Of a stretch of 43,698 nt of DNA, positions 7,073 through 15,627 are shown piece by piece. Source of the DNA: Kiritimatiellia bacterium (GTDB lineage: Bacteria > Verrucomicrobiota > Kiritimatiellia > JAAZAB01). The position numbers and the translations under genes are program-made. Each line of letters opens with the position of its first letter. The stretch's first letter is position 1. The stretch covers positions 1 through 43,698 of the forward strand of contig JAQUQV010000016.1 of the NCBI GenBank assembly GCA_028715905.1, in the 5' to 3' direction. The notes beneath the pieces were generated by a model, which ran no database searches, was not told where the DNA came from, and saw nothing but the letters and a program-made list of their open reading frames with translations.

Positions 7073-7900
7073 ATGAAAATCAAATTCCGGAAAATGCACG
7101 GCGCCGGCAATGATTTCATTCTCGTTGACGACCGCGCCGGAAGTTTTCCGGCCGCGGACCGCCGCTGGATCCGGCATATCTGTTCTTCCCATGACGGGAT
7201 CGGGGCCGAAGGCCTGATTCTGTTGCAAACCTCGGAAGAGGCTTCTTTTTGCATGCGGTTTTTTAATCCGGACGGTTCCGAGGCCGGCATGTGCGGAAAC
7301 GGCGCCCGCTGTGCGGCGCGGGCTGCCTGCGATCTTGGAATCGCGCGCAAAACGATGACCATCCAGACCGAGGCCGGCATCCTGAAAGCCACCGTGGTTA
7401 AAAAAGGCGCGCAGGTTGCCATGCCGCCCGCTTCCGGAATCCGGCTGAATTTTCCGGTGCGTGCCGGCCGCCGGGCCGTCATTTGCAGCTTTGTCAATAC
7501 GGGCGTGCCGCACGTTGTCGTGGAAACAAAAAACATTGAAAACGTTGATTTGGAACGCTGGGGGCCTCTCCTGCGCCGGCACAGGGATTTCGCCCCGCAT
7601 GGGGCGAACATTGATTTCATGCAGATTACCGGCAAACGCTCGTTGCGCGTGCGAACTTACGAAAGGGGCGTTGAGGCGGAGACCCCCGCCTGCGGCACCG
7701 GCATCACGGCCTGCGCGGTCGTTGCCGCTCTGAACAATAAGGTCAAACCGCCGGTGCGGGTAATATGCCGGCACGGCGACGCGTTGCAGGTTGATTTCAG
7801 GCGAAGCGGGGAAGACATGGAAGGCATCACGCTTTCGGGGCCGGCGGAATTTGTGTTTCATGGGGAAATTTCATACCCCGGGCGCCGGAATTCAAAGTGA
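7073..7900 (+). CDS. dapF: Diaminopimelate epimerase DapF
   Basis: DapF interconverts LL- and meso-diaminopimelate, the last step before lysine and the source of meso-DAP for peptidoglycan. The 275-residue length is typical. The two catalytic Cys motifs are intact: GMCGNGARC in the N half and ACGTGITAC in the C half. The N terminus KMHGAGNDFILVDD is diagnostic. The ATG at 7073 follows the HU terminator within six bases. The last 74 bases overlap the 3' end of larC on the other strand, so the two genes converge and share antisense ends. No other lysine-pathway gene is adjacent. Confidence 0.96.
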   Translation: MKIKFRKMHGAGNDFILVDDRAGSFPAADRRWIRHICSSHDGIGAEGLILLQTSEEASFCMRFFNPDGSEAGMCGNGARCAARAACDLGIARKTMTIQTEAGILKATVVKKGAQVAMPPASGIRLNFPVRAGRRAVICSFVNTGVPHVVVETKNIENVDLERWGPLLRRHRDFAPHGANIDFMQITGKRSLRVRTYERGVEAETPACGTGITACAVVAALNNKVKPPVRVICRHGDALQVDFRRSGEDMEGITLSGPAEFVFHGEISYPGRRNSK

Positions 7901-9170
7901 AGCGTCCCGCGGCCGCTTCATAAATTTTGCGCAGGGGCGCGCCGGTTTTTGCCGCCAGCTTGCGGCAGTCATCGTATTCCGGCGCGCGGGTGATTCTTCG
8001 GCCCCGCCATGATCCGATTTTCACGCGCACTTTGCCGTAGGGCGTTTTGACTGTCTCTGAACACCGCGGCAGAACCGTCCGCCGGACATCATATTCCCGC
8101 ACGCCGAATGTCGTACTTTCACGAAAGATAATGTCCAGCATTTCGTTCCTCTGCTCTCCGGCGCAGAGAACGGTCAGCATCGCGCCGGGCCGGTTTTTTT
8201 TCATCTGAACCGGAGTAATGAAGACATCCAGGGCGCCCCGCTCCAGGAGCCGGTTGAAAAGATGGCCGGTAAGTTCCGGCGACATATCATCCAAATTGCA
8301 TTCCAGCACGAGGCATTTTTCATGGCCGGCTTCCGTGGATAGAGCGGAACGGCCCTCTCCCGCCGTTTTTCCGGCATTATTTCGGCCGCCCAGCTTATGC
8401 GGCCCCGCCTCTTTCAAATTGCCGGTTTCCAGCAAAACCGCCCTCAGGAGATTGGGGCGGTTGTTGAGTTGAAAATGCCCGAACCCGCCGCCGGCGCGCA
8501 ATATTGTTGCCCCGGCCGGCGCCCGGTCTATATTTTTCCAGCTTGTCAGAAGGGCGGCGCCGGTCGGCGTAACCAATTCAAAGGGTTCCTCCGTCTGCTC
8601 AACCGCGAACCCCTTCAGCAATTCCACCGTGGCCGGGGCGGGCGAGGGCAGAATGCCGTGCGCGCATTTTATCGTTCCGCATCCAAGCGGCAGGCGGCCG
8701 AGCGCCACTTGGTCGGCGCCGAGCTGTTCAAGCGCGATACAGGAGCCGACAATATCAACGATTGAATCCAGGGCGCCGACTTCATGAAAATGGATTTCCG
8801 AAAGCCGCGCGCCGTGCGCTTTGGCCTCGGCCCGCGCCAGCCGGCGGAACACGCCGCGCGCCTGTTCTTTAACGCGGGGTGAAAGCCGGCTTTTGTCAAT
8901 GAGCTTTTCAATATCATTCAGATTGCGATGCTGATGCTCATGGCCGTGCCTGCCGTGCCGGTAAATATCAACCTTGACGCGCGTGCCCCGCAGGCCGTTT
9001 TGCCGGACTGGCCGGGGTTTAATGTCAAAGCGGTCCTTGACCATTGTTTTCAGTCCGGCCCGGATTGCCTGCAAGTCGGCGCCCAGGTCCAGGAGGCAGG
9101 CCAGGATCATATCGCCGCTGGCCCCGCCCACGCTGTCAAAACAAATAATTTTATTCCGCCGGGCCTTCAT
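7827..9170 (-). CDS. larC: Nickel-pincer cofactor biosynthesis protein LarC
   Basis: LarC is the CTP-dependent nickel insertase that completes the nickel-pincer nucleotide cofactor of lactate racemase LarA and relatives. The 447-residue product carries the family start CFDSVGGASGDMILACLLDLG and the motif HFHEVGALDSIVDIVG. It also carries the C-terminal domain (ECNLDDMSPELTGHL, RRTVLPR). In some bacteria larC is split or needs a programmed frameshift; here it is one continuous frame. The ATG overlaps the larB stop (ATGA), so the two are co-translated. The 3' end overlaps dapF antisense by 74 bases. Confidence 0.95.
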   Translation of the reverse strand: MKARRNKIICFDSVGGASGDMILACLLDLGADLQAIRAGLKTMVKDRFDIKPRPVRQNGLRGTRVKVDIYRHGRHGHEHQHRNLNDIEKLIDKSRLSPRVKEQARGVFRRLARAEAKAHGARLSEIHFHEVGALDSIVDIVGSCIALEQLGADQVALGRLPLGCGTIKCAHGILPSPAPATVELLKGFAVEQTEEPFELVTPTGAALLTSWKNIDRAPAGATILRAGGGFGHFQLNNRPNLLRAVLLETGNLKEAGPHKLGGRNNAGKTAGEGRSALSTEAGHEKCLVLECNLDDMSPELTGHLFNRLLERGALDVFITPVQMKKNRPGAMLTVLCAGEQRNEMLDIIFRESTTFGVREYDVRRTVLPRCSETVKTPYGKVRVKIGSWRGRRITRAPEYDDCRKLAAKTGAPLRKIYEAAAGRFTLNSGARGMKFPHETQIPPAPKA

Positions 9171-9967
9171 CGTTTTGCGCTTTCCCCGGCGATCATCGCG
9201 GCCGCCACGCCCGCGCTGAATCCGTTGTCAATATTGACGACGGTGATCCCCGGGACACAGGAGTTAAGCATGGCCAGCAGGGCGGAAAATCCTTTCAGGT
9301 TGGCGCCGTAGCCGACGCTGGTCGGGACGGCAATGATCGGGCGGTTAATCAAACCGCCGACCACGGAAGGCAGGGCGCCTTCCATGCCGGCCGCGACCAC
9401 CAGGGCGCGCGTTTCCCGCAAAACCGGCAAATGTTTGACAAGGCGATGTAAGCCGGCCACGCCGGCGTCATAAATGCGCACAACCCGCGCGCCCATGAAT
9501 TCGGCGGTTAGCGCCGCCTCTTCCGCCACGGGGATGTCGGAAGTGCCCGCGCAAATGACCGCAATCTTTCCGGCAATTTCCGGGGGACGCTTGCTGATCA
9601 GCGTGATTATCCCGGCCTGCTCGTGATAAACGGCCCGCCGGCATTTTCTGCGCACGACCGTATACTGTTCGGGCACGGCCCTGGTCGCCAGGATGTTTTG
9701 CCCTGTTTTGAGCATGGCGGCCATGATTTCGGCAATCTGGCGGCCTGTTTTTCCGGGGCAGTAAATCACTTCCGGCAATCCGCAGCGTTTATGGCGGTCA
9801 ACGTCAATTCTGGCAAAACCGAGGTCGCGCTCGTACTTTTGACTGATGAGCCTGGCGGCGCGTCCGGCGGACAATTTTCCGCTTTCAATGCTTTTAAGCA
9901 AATCGTCCAGGACGGCGGCGCCCTCCGAAATTTGCGGTTGGCGGTTCGTTTTTGAAGTTTTACGCAT
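9167..9967 (-). CDS. larB: Nickel-pincer cofactor biosynthesis protein LarB
   Basis: LarB is a PurE-like carboxylase/hydrolase that converts nicotinic acid adenine dinucleotide to pyridinium-3,5-biscarboxylate mononucleotide, the first step of nickel-pincer synthesis. The 266-residue length fits. Visible features are the N-terminal helix region and FARIDVDRHKRCGLPEVIYCPGKT. The PurE-type core follows (ICAGTSDIPVAEEAALTAEFMGA, YDAGVAGLHRL, VAAGMEGALPSVVGGL, VPTSVGYGANLKG), with a final NIDNGFSAGVAAA. It leads the larBC pair. LarE (sulfur transfer) and any LarA-like racemase are absent from the window, so the user enzyme must be encoded elsewhere. Confidence 0.95.
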   Translation of the reverse strand: MRKTSKTNRQPQISEGAAVLDDLLKSIESGKLSAGRAARLISQKYERDLGFARIDVDRHKRCGLPEVIYCPGKTGRQIAEIMAAMLKTGQNILATRAVPEQYTVVRRKCRRAVYHEQAGIITLISKRPPEIAGKIAVICAGTSDIPVAEEAALTAEFMGARVVRIYDAGVAGLHRLVKHLPVLRETRALVVAAGMEGALPSVVGGLINRPIIAVPTSVGYGANLKGFSALLAMLNSCVPGITVVNIDNGFSAGVAAAMIAGESAKR

Positions 9968-9980
9968 TGAATTCTATGCT

Positions 9981-10880
9981 TTAAAGCGTTTCCACTCCGG
10001 CCGCTCTTCCGGTTTCAACTGCTTTGCGGGCCGCGCACATCATGGCCAGGCCCTCAAAGGTGGTTTCCATGCGCACCGGCGGCTCTGCGCCGAGGAAAAA
10101 GGCTTTTATCAGCCGGAGAATATTGCGGTAACTGAACGATGGGTTCAGCACGAAAGGGAGGGCCTTTTTCTGTTCGTTGGCCGTTCCCCAGACAAAACCG
10201 CCGTAAATCCAGGTTCCCGGCGTCAGTTCAACGACGCCTTCGCGGCCGTCCTTGAATTCCACCGCCGTAACGATGGCCGCGGGCGACTCAAAAGCGCGCA
10301 CTTGCGCGGCGCCCGGTCCCATGATCCGCTGGAGCGTTTCAAACGAATGCACGCCGTACCAAATAAGGGAATCGCCAGCCGGCGCGCGCCCGAGCGCTCC
10401 GAAGACATGCGCGCGCTGAACGTTGCCCGAGTTTTTTATGACTTTTTCCAGCGGCGGGCAGAACGGGATGCTGGAGCCGCACCAGACGCGCGTGTTGTGT
10501 TTTTTGGCCAGCTCAAGAATAGCCCGGCCGTCGGCCAGCGTCATGGCGAGGGGCTTATCCAGAAAAACGGGCTTGCCGAGCGCGGCAACCTTTCGGAAAT
10601 ATTCCAGGTGAAAACTGCCGTCGTTAATTTCCAACATGACGGCGTCGCATCCTGCCAGGGCTTCATCAATATTTTCAGTAACTTTAACGCCCCATTGCTC
10701 AAGCTGGCGCTGGCGTTTGTCCAGGCCTTCCTTGTTCTGGTAGGGGGTTTCAAACCTGAGACAGGAAACGGCCCTCATGCCCGAAACACGCTGGTTTTTC
10801 GGAGAGTCCGGCGCCTGCATACGCCTTGGAAATTCAATGCTGTGGCTTGTATCTAAACCAATGATGGCTATCTTGATCAT
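9981..10880 (-). CDS. Gfo/Idh/MocA-family oxidoreductase (short type)
   Basis: The 299-residue protein has an N-terminal Rossmann fold (KIAIIGLDTSHSIEF) and the family motif around the catalytic lysine (GKPVFLDKPLA). A C-terminal alpha/beta domain with IWYGVHSFETLQRIMGPG provides the substrate side. Such enzymes oxidise or reduce sugars, inositols or similar polyols with NAD(P); the substrate cannot be read here. The length is normal for this short subgroup. Its ATG overlaps the stop of the upstream truncated Gfo gene (ATGA), so translation is coupled to a partner that now lacks its C-terminal domain. Confidence 0.9.
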   Translation of the reverse strand: MIKIAIIGLDTSHSIEFPRRMQAPDSPKNQRVSGMRAVSCLRFETPYQNKEGLDKRQRQLEQWGVKVTENIDEALAGCDAVMLEINDGSFHLEYFRKVAALGKPVFLDKPLAMTLADGRAILELAKKHNTRVWCGSSIPFCPPLEKVIKNSGNVQRAHVFGALGRAPAGDSLIWYGVHSFETLQRIMGPGAAQVRAFESPAAIVTAVEFKDGREGVVELTPGTWIYGGFVWGTANEQKKALPFVLNPSFSYRNILRLIKAFFLGAEPPVRMETTFEGLAMMCAARKAVETGRAAGVETL

Positions 10881-11485
10881 TTTTTACCCTTCATATTGTC
10901 CAATTTATCCTGTTTTTTGTTCTTCAGATTTCTTGCGCATCCCCGTCTCTTTGCGGCTGGCCTGACGTTTTTTATAAAACCGGCCAGACTCTTTTCCCGG
11001 CCGGCGGCAATGTGCTCCGCCGAACCGACGGCGCCATCCCTGATCAGCCGGCGCGCCTGAACGCACAAGGGCGAGACGCGCAGCGGGAAACTGACCGCCA
11101 CCGGCGGAGATTTCGCGCGCGAGTAAGCATTCTCAAGATCAAGGGCCTGGCGCATGCTGACGGCCACCGGTTTTTCAAGAAAAACCGGAATATCGTATCG
11201 GGCGGCCTGGATTGCGTAAAACGCATGCAAATTGCACCGCGTGCCGATCAGCAAGCCGTCCAGCCTGGCGCGGCGCGCCATTTCATCAAGGCTTTTATAA
11301 AAAACAACATCTTTGCGGTCGCATTCATCAAGCCGCGCGCGGGCGCCGGCCTCGTCCGGATCAACAATGCCGGCCACGCGGATTTCCGCCTGAAACGCCG
11401 CCGGCTCAGCCTTGCGCAACACGGCCCCGATAAAAGAGCTTATCCGATGTCCATACCCCGCCACTCCCAGACGAATGACTTTCAC
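10877..11485 (-). pseudogene. Truncated Gfo/Idh/MocA oxidoreductase (Rossmann part only)
   Basis: The N-terminal nucleotide-binding fold is intact (RLGVAGYGHRISSFIG, DGLLIGTRCNLHAFYA, IPVFLEKPVAVSMRQA). The product stops at 202 residues, just after the entry into the substrate domain (VGSAEHIAA). The last 40 residues are a basic, low-complexity tail unlike the family, which normally continues for another 150-200 residues. A deletion that joined the frame to the next gene is the simplest reading. The start is GTG at 11485 with GAGGAG nine bases upstream. The ATGA overlap with the next gene could keep the stub translated for coupling, so it may still be expressed. Confidence 0.7.
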
Positions 11486-11860
11486 GATTTTGTTCTCCTC
11501 GTTGTTAAGTTCGTTCTTTTGCGCGATGTCATAATGCTCTTTTGTAAATGGTTACAAGACTATAATGATTCAGGCAAACTTCAATCAAAATATGCTCCCG
11601 CGAATTGCGCTTAATTTAATGCATAGGAATTTCAAACTTGCCGCAAAAGAGCGCAAAATCGTGGGTAGGAGCCGAACCCCTGTTCGGCGATGCATCTGGT
11701 GTTTGGAATCGCCGCATGGGGATGCGGTTCGTCCGGAATCGCCGCATGGGGATGCGGCTCCTACGTCTATTAAATACGGTTGCCGCTTTTGGCGGGAGCG
11801 AATGGTCATTCCCGCCCGGGCTGTTGACCGTCAAAAGTTGTTCCGCGCGGCTCGGCGGGG
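11486..11860. other. Intergenic stretch carrying a REPIN-like element
   Basis: This stretch lies between the end of the Ehr operon and the truncated Gfo gene. It holds the triple REP-like hairpin array at 11665-11764 within a longer conserved element (about 11618-11790). Frames in it on both strands are by-products of the hairpins. No gene is supported. Confidence 0.7.
11618..11790 (+). repeat. REPIN-like dispersed element, copy A (three hairpins)
   Basis: The core runs from GTAGGAGCCG at 11665 to CGGCTCCTAC at 11764, and these two ends are reverse complements. Between them are hairpin GCCGAAC-ccct-GTTCGGC (11671-11688) and two copies of GCCGCAT-gggg-ATGCGG (11711 and 11741). Flanks shared with the other copies are GCATAGGAATTTC and CTTGCCGCAAAA on the left and AAATACGGTTGCCGC on the right. 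The GTAGGAG head plus hairpin is the layout of REP sequences mobilised by RAYT transposases. No RAYT gene is in the window. Confidence 0.8.
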
Positions 11861-12616
11861 TTATAGCTTCCCAAGCAGCCGCAAAAGCCCGTCCATGATT
11901 GTCCAGGGGTGGGGCGGGCAGCCGGGGATGAGCAAATCCGTTTTGAGCAGACTGTCGGCGCCGCGGCATGTTTCCTTATGGCCGGCAAATATCCCGCCTG
12001 AAATCGCGCAGGCTCCCGCGGCGATTACAATTTTCGGCTCGGGAACTGCGGCGTAAGTCTTCTGGAGGGCGAGTTCCATGTTTTTGGTAACCGGGCCCGT
12101 GATCAGCAATCCGTCGGCATGGCGGGGCGAGGCGACGAACTGGATGCCGAAGCGGCCCAGGTCAAAGGCGGGCGTATTCAACACGTTGACGTCAGCCTCG
12201 CAGGCGTTGCATCCGCCCGCGCTTACCTGGCGGAGTTTGAGCGAACGGCCGAACAATCTCAGGGTGTTTTTTTCAAGCGCATCCGCCAGCTTCTGCTCTT
12301 TCCCGGCCAGAACCAGGTCTGCGCGCCGCCGCGCGGCGAGCGAATGTTCGCGCGAGAATTTAATTCCCTGGCCCGAACATGCTTTCTCGCATTGCCCGCA
12401 GAAAATACAGAGTCCCATGTCCAGCCGCGGCGTTTTGTCTTTTCCGGCGGACAGCGCTCCGGTCGGGCAGGATTGCACAACCCGGCCGGCATCCTTCAAC
12501 GGTTGCCCGTCCAAAACCGGTCTGCCGCGGAACATTTCCGGCAAAACCGGCTCCAGGCGGGGATAGTCATAGGTTCTGTATTTTTGCCTTGTCCTTGCCT
12601 TGAAAATGTTCCACAT
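11861..12616 (-). CDS. Ehr/hydrogenase-4-like small subunit (NuoB/HyfI type, with ferredoxin part)
   Basis: The 251-residue protein joins a short ferredoxin-like part to a complex-I 20 kDa (NuoB/HyfI) domain. The N part has SCPTGAL and CIFCGQCEKAC, enough for one 4Fe-4S cluster. The C part carries the N2-type cluster ligands GGCNACE, GACAISGG and PGCPPHP. In the complex it would pass electrons to the NuoD-like large subunit. It is the last gene of the minus-strand operon, 11 bases after the large subunit. Symbols such as hyfI or ehrS would fit; I leave it unnamed because the catalytic identity is uncertain. Confidence 0.9.
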   Translation of the reverse strand: MWNIFKARTRQKYRTYDYPRLEPVLPEMFRGRPVLDGQPLKDAGRVVQSCPTGALSAGKDKTPRLDMGLCIFCGQCEKACSGQGIKFSREHSLAARRRADLVLAGKEQKLADALEKNTLRLFGRSLKLRQVSAGGCNACEADVNVLNTPAFDLGRFGIQFVASPRHADGLLITGPVTKNMELALQKTYAAVPEPKIVIAAGACAISGGIFAGHKETCRGADSLLKTDLLIPGCPPHPWTIMDGLLRLLGKL

Positions 12617-12627
12617 GGCGCGTTCCT

Positions 12628-14142
12628 TTACAAATCATGTCCGCAATAAGAAAGATTGAAGCTTTTATTGCACAGCGGGAAGTCGGAAATCTGTTCCCGG
12701 CGCATGGCGAGGGCCAGCCCGAACCAATTATGGAACGAGGGGTCTACGATTTTATAATGCTCAAAACATCCCTCTGAATCCGTGAGGGCCACGTGGCAGA
12801 TTTCCCCGCGCCAGCCTTCAACGAGGGCCGCGGTTATGGCGTCAGGCCGGAGAGGAGCCATGACCGCGCTGTTTTTGACGCCGCCACCGAGCATCGGCAG
12901 TTGTTCGCGGATGAAGGCGATGGAACGTTGAATTTCCAGCCAGCGCACGAAGGCGCGCGCAAACACGTCCCCGCTCTGCCAGGTGGAAACCGGTATTTGC
13001 GCGTAGCGGAAAATCCCGGAAGGAAAATCCTGGCGGACGTCGCGCGTTATGCCGCAAGCGCGGGCGGGCGGCCCCACCAGGCCGAGGGCCGCGGCCTCGT
13101 GGGCGTTCAAGACGCCGGTTTCTTCAAAGCGGGCCATGACCGATCCGCTCTGCCACAGCAGTTCAACCGCGCCGGCCGTGTCGCGTTCGGCGGCGTCAAG
13201 TTTTGATTTCAGTTCCGTTATGACGGCATCCCCCAGGGCATAGTCCGCGCCGCCCGGGCGGATTAAACCGCGGCCGAAGCGGTTGCCGCAGAGCATGGCG
13301 GTCATATTGAGCCAGTCGCCCCGGATCCGGCCGCAATAGGCGGCGGTCGGCAGGAATCCCACATCGCCGGCCATGGCTCCGAGATCGCCGGCGTGGTTTG
13401 CCAGGCGTTCCAATTCAAGGGCGATGGCGCGCACGATCTGGACGGCGGCGGTCAGACGCGCGGAACTCAAGGATTCCAGAACATTACAATAGGCCGTGGC
13501 ATGGGCGACGGTGCTGTCGCCGGCGGCGGTTTCAATGTAATGAATGGTTTTTTTGTCCGGAGCCTTCCGGAGCCGCCTTTCAATGCCGCGGTGCTGGTAA
13601 CCGAGCTCAATTTCAAGATGGAGAACATTTTCGCCGTGGCATTGGAAACGGAAATGACCGGGCTCAATAATACCGGCGTGAACCGGCCCGACGGCGACCT
13701 CATGGACCTCTTCGCCTTCCACTTGAAAGTAATCCGCCAGACCCGGCCCGGCCAACGGGAAGCAGGGCTTGCGTCCGGCGGAATAAGGGGCATGAAAGCG
13801 AATCGGTTTCAGCCAGGGATGGCCGGTCGGCGTGATGGCCCATTGTTCCGCGATCTCCCGTTCAAACCAGTGCGCTTGCGGACAATCCGGGGTAAGCGCG
13901 GGATAAGTTTCGGCGGCCAGCGCGGAGGTTGTTGCCAGGGCGCCGCGCGCGTCGTCCGCCAGCACCGCGATCAATTCCACAAGGTTGTTTTCCGCGGGAT
14001 GGCCGAAAAAGGCCGCAATCCGGTTGCCGCGGCTGACGGCTTCAATGACCGCCGCCCGGAAAGAGGGCACGGTCAGCCTGGGTATGGCCGCGCGTTGAAC
14101 GCTTTCGCCGTGGACGAGCGGAAGAAATGATTTTTCGTTCAT
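12628..14142 (-). CDS. Ehr-type large subunit (NuoC-NuoD/HyfG-like) lacking NiFe ligands
   Basis: The 504-residue protein fuses a 30 kDa NuoC-like part to a 49 kDa NuoD/NiFe-hydrogenase-large-subunit fold (ELGYQHRGIERRL, LELERLANHAGDLGAMAGDVGF). True hydrogenases bind NiFe with one CxxC pair after the RGIE region and one near the C terminus (DPCxxC). Here the first site reads ETAAGDSTVAHA and the C terminus reads DPSFHNWFGLAL...CNKSFNLSYCGHDL, so neither CxxC pair exists. It therefore cannot be a normal hydrogenase and matches the Ehr class of complex-I relatives. The ATG at 14142 overlaps the HyfF-like stop (ATGA); the longer upstream start is less likely. Confidence 0.9.
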   Translation of the reverse strand: MNEKSFLPLVHGESVQRAAIPRLTVPSFRAAVIEAVSRGNRIAAFFGHPAENNLVELIAVLADDARGALATTSALAAETYPALTPDCPQAHWFEREIAEQWAITPTGHPWLKPIRFHAPYSAGRKPCFPLAGPGLADYFQVEGEEVHEVAVGPVHAGIIEPGHFRFQCHGENVLHLEIELGYQHRGIERRLRKAPDKKTIHYIETAAGDSTVAHATAYCNVLESLSSARLTAAVQIVRAIALELERLANHAGDLGAMAGDVGFLPTAAYCGRIRGDWLNMTAMLCGNRFGRGLIRPGGADYALGDAVITELKSKLDAAERDTAGAVELLWQSGSVMARFEETGVLNAHEAAALGLVGPPARACGITRDVRQDFPSGIFRYAQIPVSTWQSGDVFARAFVRWLEIQRSIAFIREQLPMLGGGVKNSAVMAPLRPDAITAALVEGWRGEICHVALTDSEGCFEHYKIVDPSFHNWFGLALAMRREQISDFPLCNKSFNLSYCGHDL

Positions 14143-15623
14143 GGCCGGCCTCCGGTTACTATGGCGGCGGCCAGCTCCAGGGCGTTCCGGAAACAAGCGG
14201 GCATCCAGACCCCGATCAACAGCAGGGCGGCCAGGGGCAGGATAACGATCAGCCGCTCAATCAAACGGCTGGAGGGTGCGGCAACCCCCTCCGGTTTATT
14301 GCCCCAGGCCATGTCAATGGCGTGCCGCAGGGCGCCCACAAACACAATGCCGGCCCCGGCCAGGAACAGAATGATGGCATAATATTGCCGCGCGTCCGCG
14401 GCGGCCTTGAGAATGATAAGCTCGCTCATGAAAACGGCGAACGGCGCCACGCCGATGAGGGCGAGCAGGCTTCCGAACAGTCCGCCGCCCCAGAGCGGAT
14501 CAACCCGCAGGGTGCCCTTGATGGAGCGCATGTCGTGCGAGCCGTAGATCTGGCCGATGCGGCCGGCGCTGAAAAAGCCGAGCGTCTTGCAGAGGGAATG
14601 GTTCAGCGTGTGGAAGAGCGCGGCAAAGACGCCCAGCGGCCCCAGGCCGAGCCCGAGCGCGATGATGCCGATGTGTTCAACGCTGTGGTAGGCCAGCAGC
14701 CGCTTTAAATCGTGCTGGGAAAGGATGAAAACCGCCGCAATCAGAATGGAGGCGAGCCCGAAAAAAACAAGGAGATTGTTCGCCCAGAGCGAGTTGCCCT
14801 GCGCCCGGGCGGCGATCGGCAGATGGCGCATGATGCAGTAGAGGGCCATGTTAAGCATAAAGCCGGAAAATATCGCTGAAACCGGCGCCGGGGCCTGGCT
14901 GTGGGCATCGGGCAGCCAGCTGTGCATCGGCGCCAGTCCGGCCTTGGTCCCGTATCCGACGAGCAGGAATATGAAGGAGAGTTTTACCAGGCGCGGGTCC
15001 AGCGTTGCGGATATGGACTGCAGATGCGTCCACTGCAAAATGGTTGAGCCGGCCGCAAGGTTTCCGGTTGAAGCGGCGAGGAGAAGCACCCCCATGAAGG
15101 CGAAAGCCACGCCGACGGAACATACGATCAGATATTTCCAGGTTGCCTCAAGCGAGACGGCGGATATATGCAGGCATATCAGGAAGGCCGTCAGGAGGGT
15201 CGTGGCTTCCACCCCGACCCACATGACGCCGATGTTGTTTGAAATCAGCACCAGGGTCATGGCGGCCAGGGCGCCGTGCCAGATCGCCGAGAATTTCCGC
15301 GCCAGAAAATGATTCAGACGCAATGCGGCCGGTTCATTGCGGAAGTAGGAACAGGCGTAAAACGAGCTCATCAGAAAGACTATCATCATTACCGCGAGGT
15401 GATAGGCCGAAAGCGCGTCAAGCCGGAACCAGGCGTTGTTTGAGGATATTGTTCCTTTCAGGAAAACGCGGGCGACAACCCATAAATCAATGCCGGTGAT
15501 AACCAGCATGCCGGCGGCGATTGAAGCCAGGACCCGCCGCGGCGAGGGCATCAGGAGGCTGATCATTCCGCTGAAAACAGGCAGAACCGCCAGCAGCCAG
15601 ATCGCATTTTCAAACAAGCTCAT
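14139..15623 (-). CDS. Proton-conducting membrane subunit (HyfF/NuoN-like)
   Basis: The 494-residue, strongly hydrophobic protein has about 14 membrane segments. It belongs to the Mrp-antiporter/NuoLMN family (Proton_antipo_M). Visible signatures are YGTKAGLAPMHSWLPDAHSQAPAPVSA and DLKRLLAYHSVEHIGIIALG, which include the conserved Lys and His residues of the ion path. It is one of two antiporter-like subunits in the operon and shares the DLKRLLAYHSVE block with the HyfB-like subunit. It overlaps the large-subunit gene by ATGA and follows the HyfE-like gene by four bases. Confidence 0.93.
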   Translation of the reverse strand: MSLFENAIWLLAVLPVFSGMISLLMPSPRRVLASIAAGMLVITGIDLWVVARVFLKGTISSNNAWFRLDALSAYHLAVMMIVFLMSSFYACSYFRNEPAALRLNHFLARKFSAIWHGALAAMTLVLISNNIGVMWVGVEATTLLTAFLICLHISAVSLEATWKYLIVCSVGVAFAFMGVLLLAASTGNLAAGSTILQWTHLQSISATLDPRLVKLSFIFLLVGYGTKAGLAPMHSWLPDAHSQAPAPVSAIFSGFMLNMALYCIMRHLPIAARAQGNSLWANNLLVFFGLASILIAAVFILSQHDLKRLLAYHSVEHIGIIALGLGLGPLGVFAALFHTLNHSLCKTLGFFSAGRIGQIYGSHDMRSIKGTLRVDPLWGGGLFGSLLALIGVAPFAVFMSELIILKAAADARQYYAIILFLAGAGIVFVGALRHAIDMAWGNKPEGVAAPSSRLIERLIVILPLAALLLIGVWMPACFRNALELAAAIVTGGRP

Positions 15624-15627
15624 TACA

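Noticed and set aside
9846-10856. Plus-strand frame of 336 codons
   Set aside because: It is antisense to larB and the Gfo gene. High GC leaves the frame open; it has no domain and no ribosome site.
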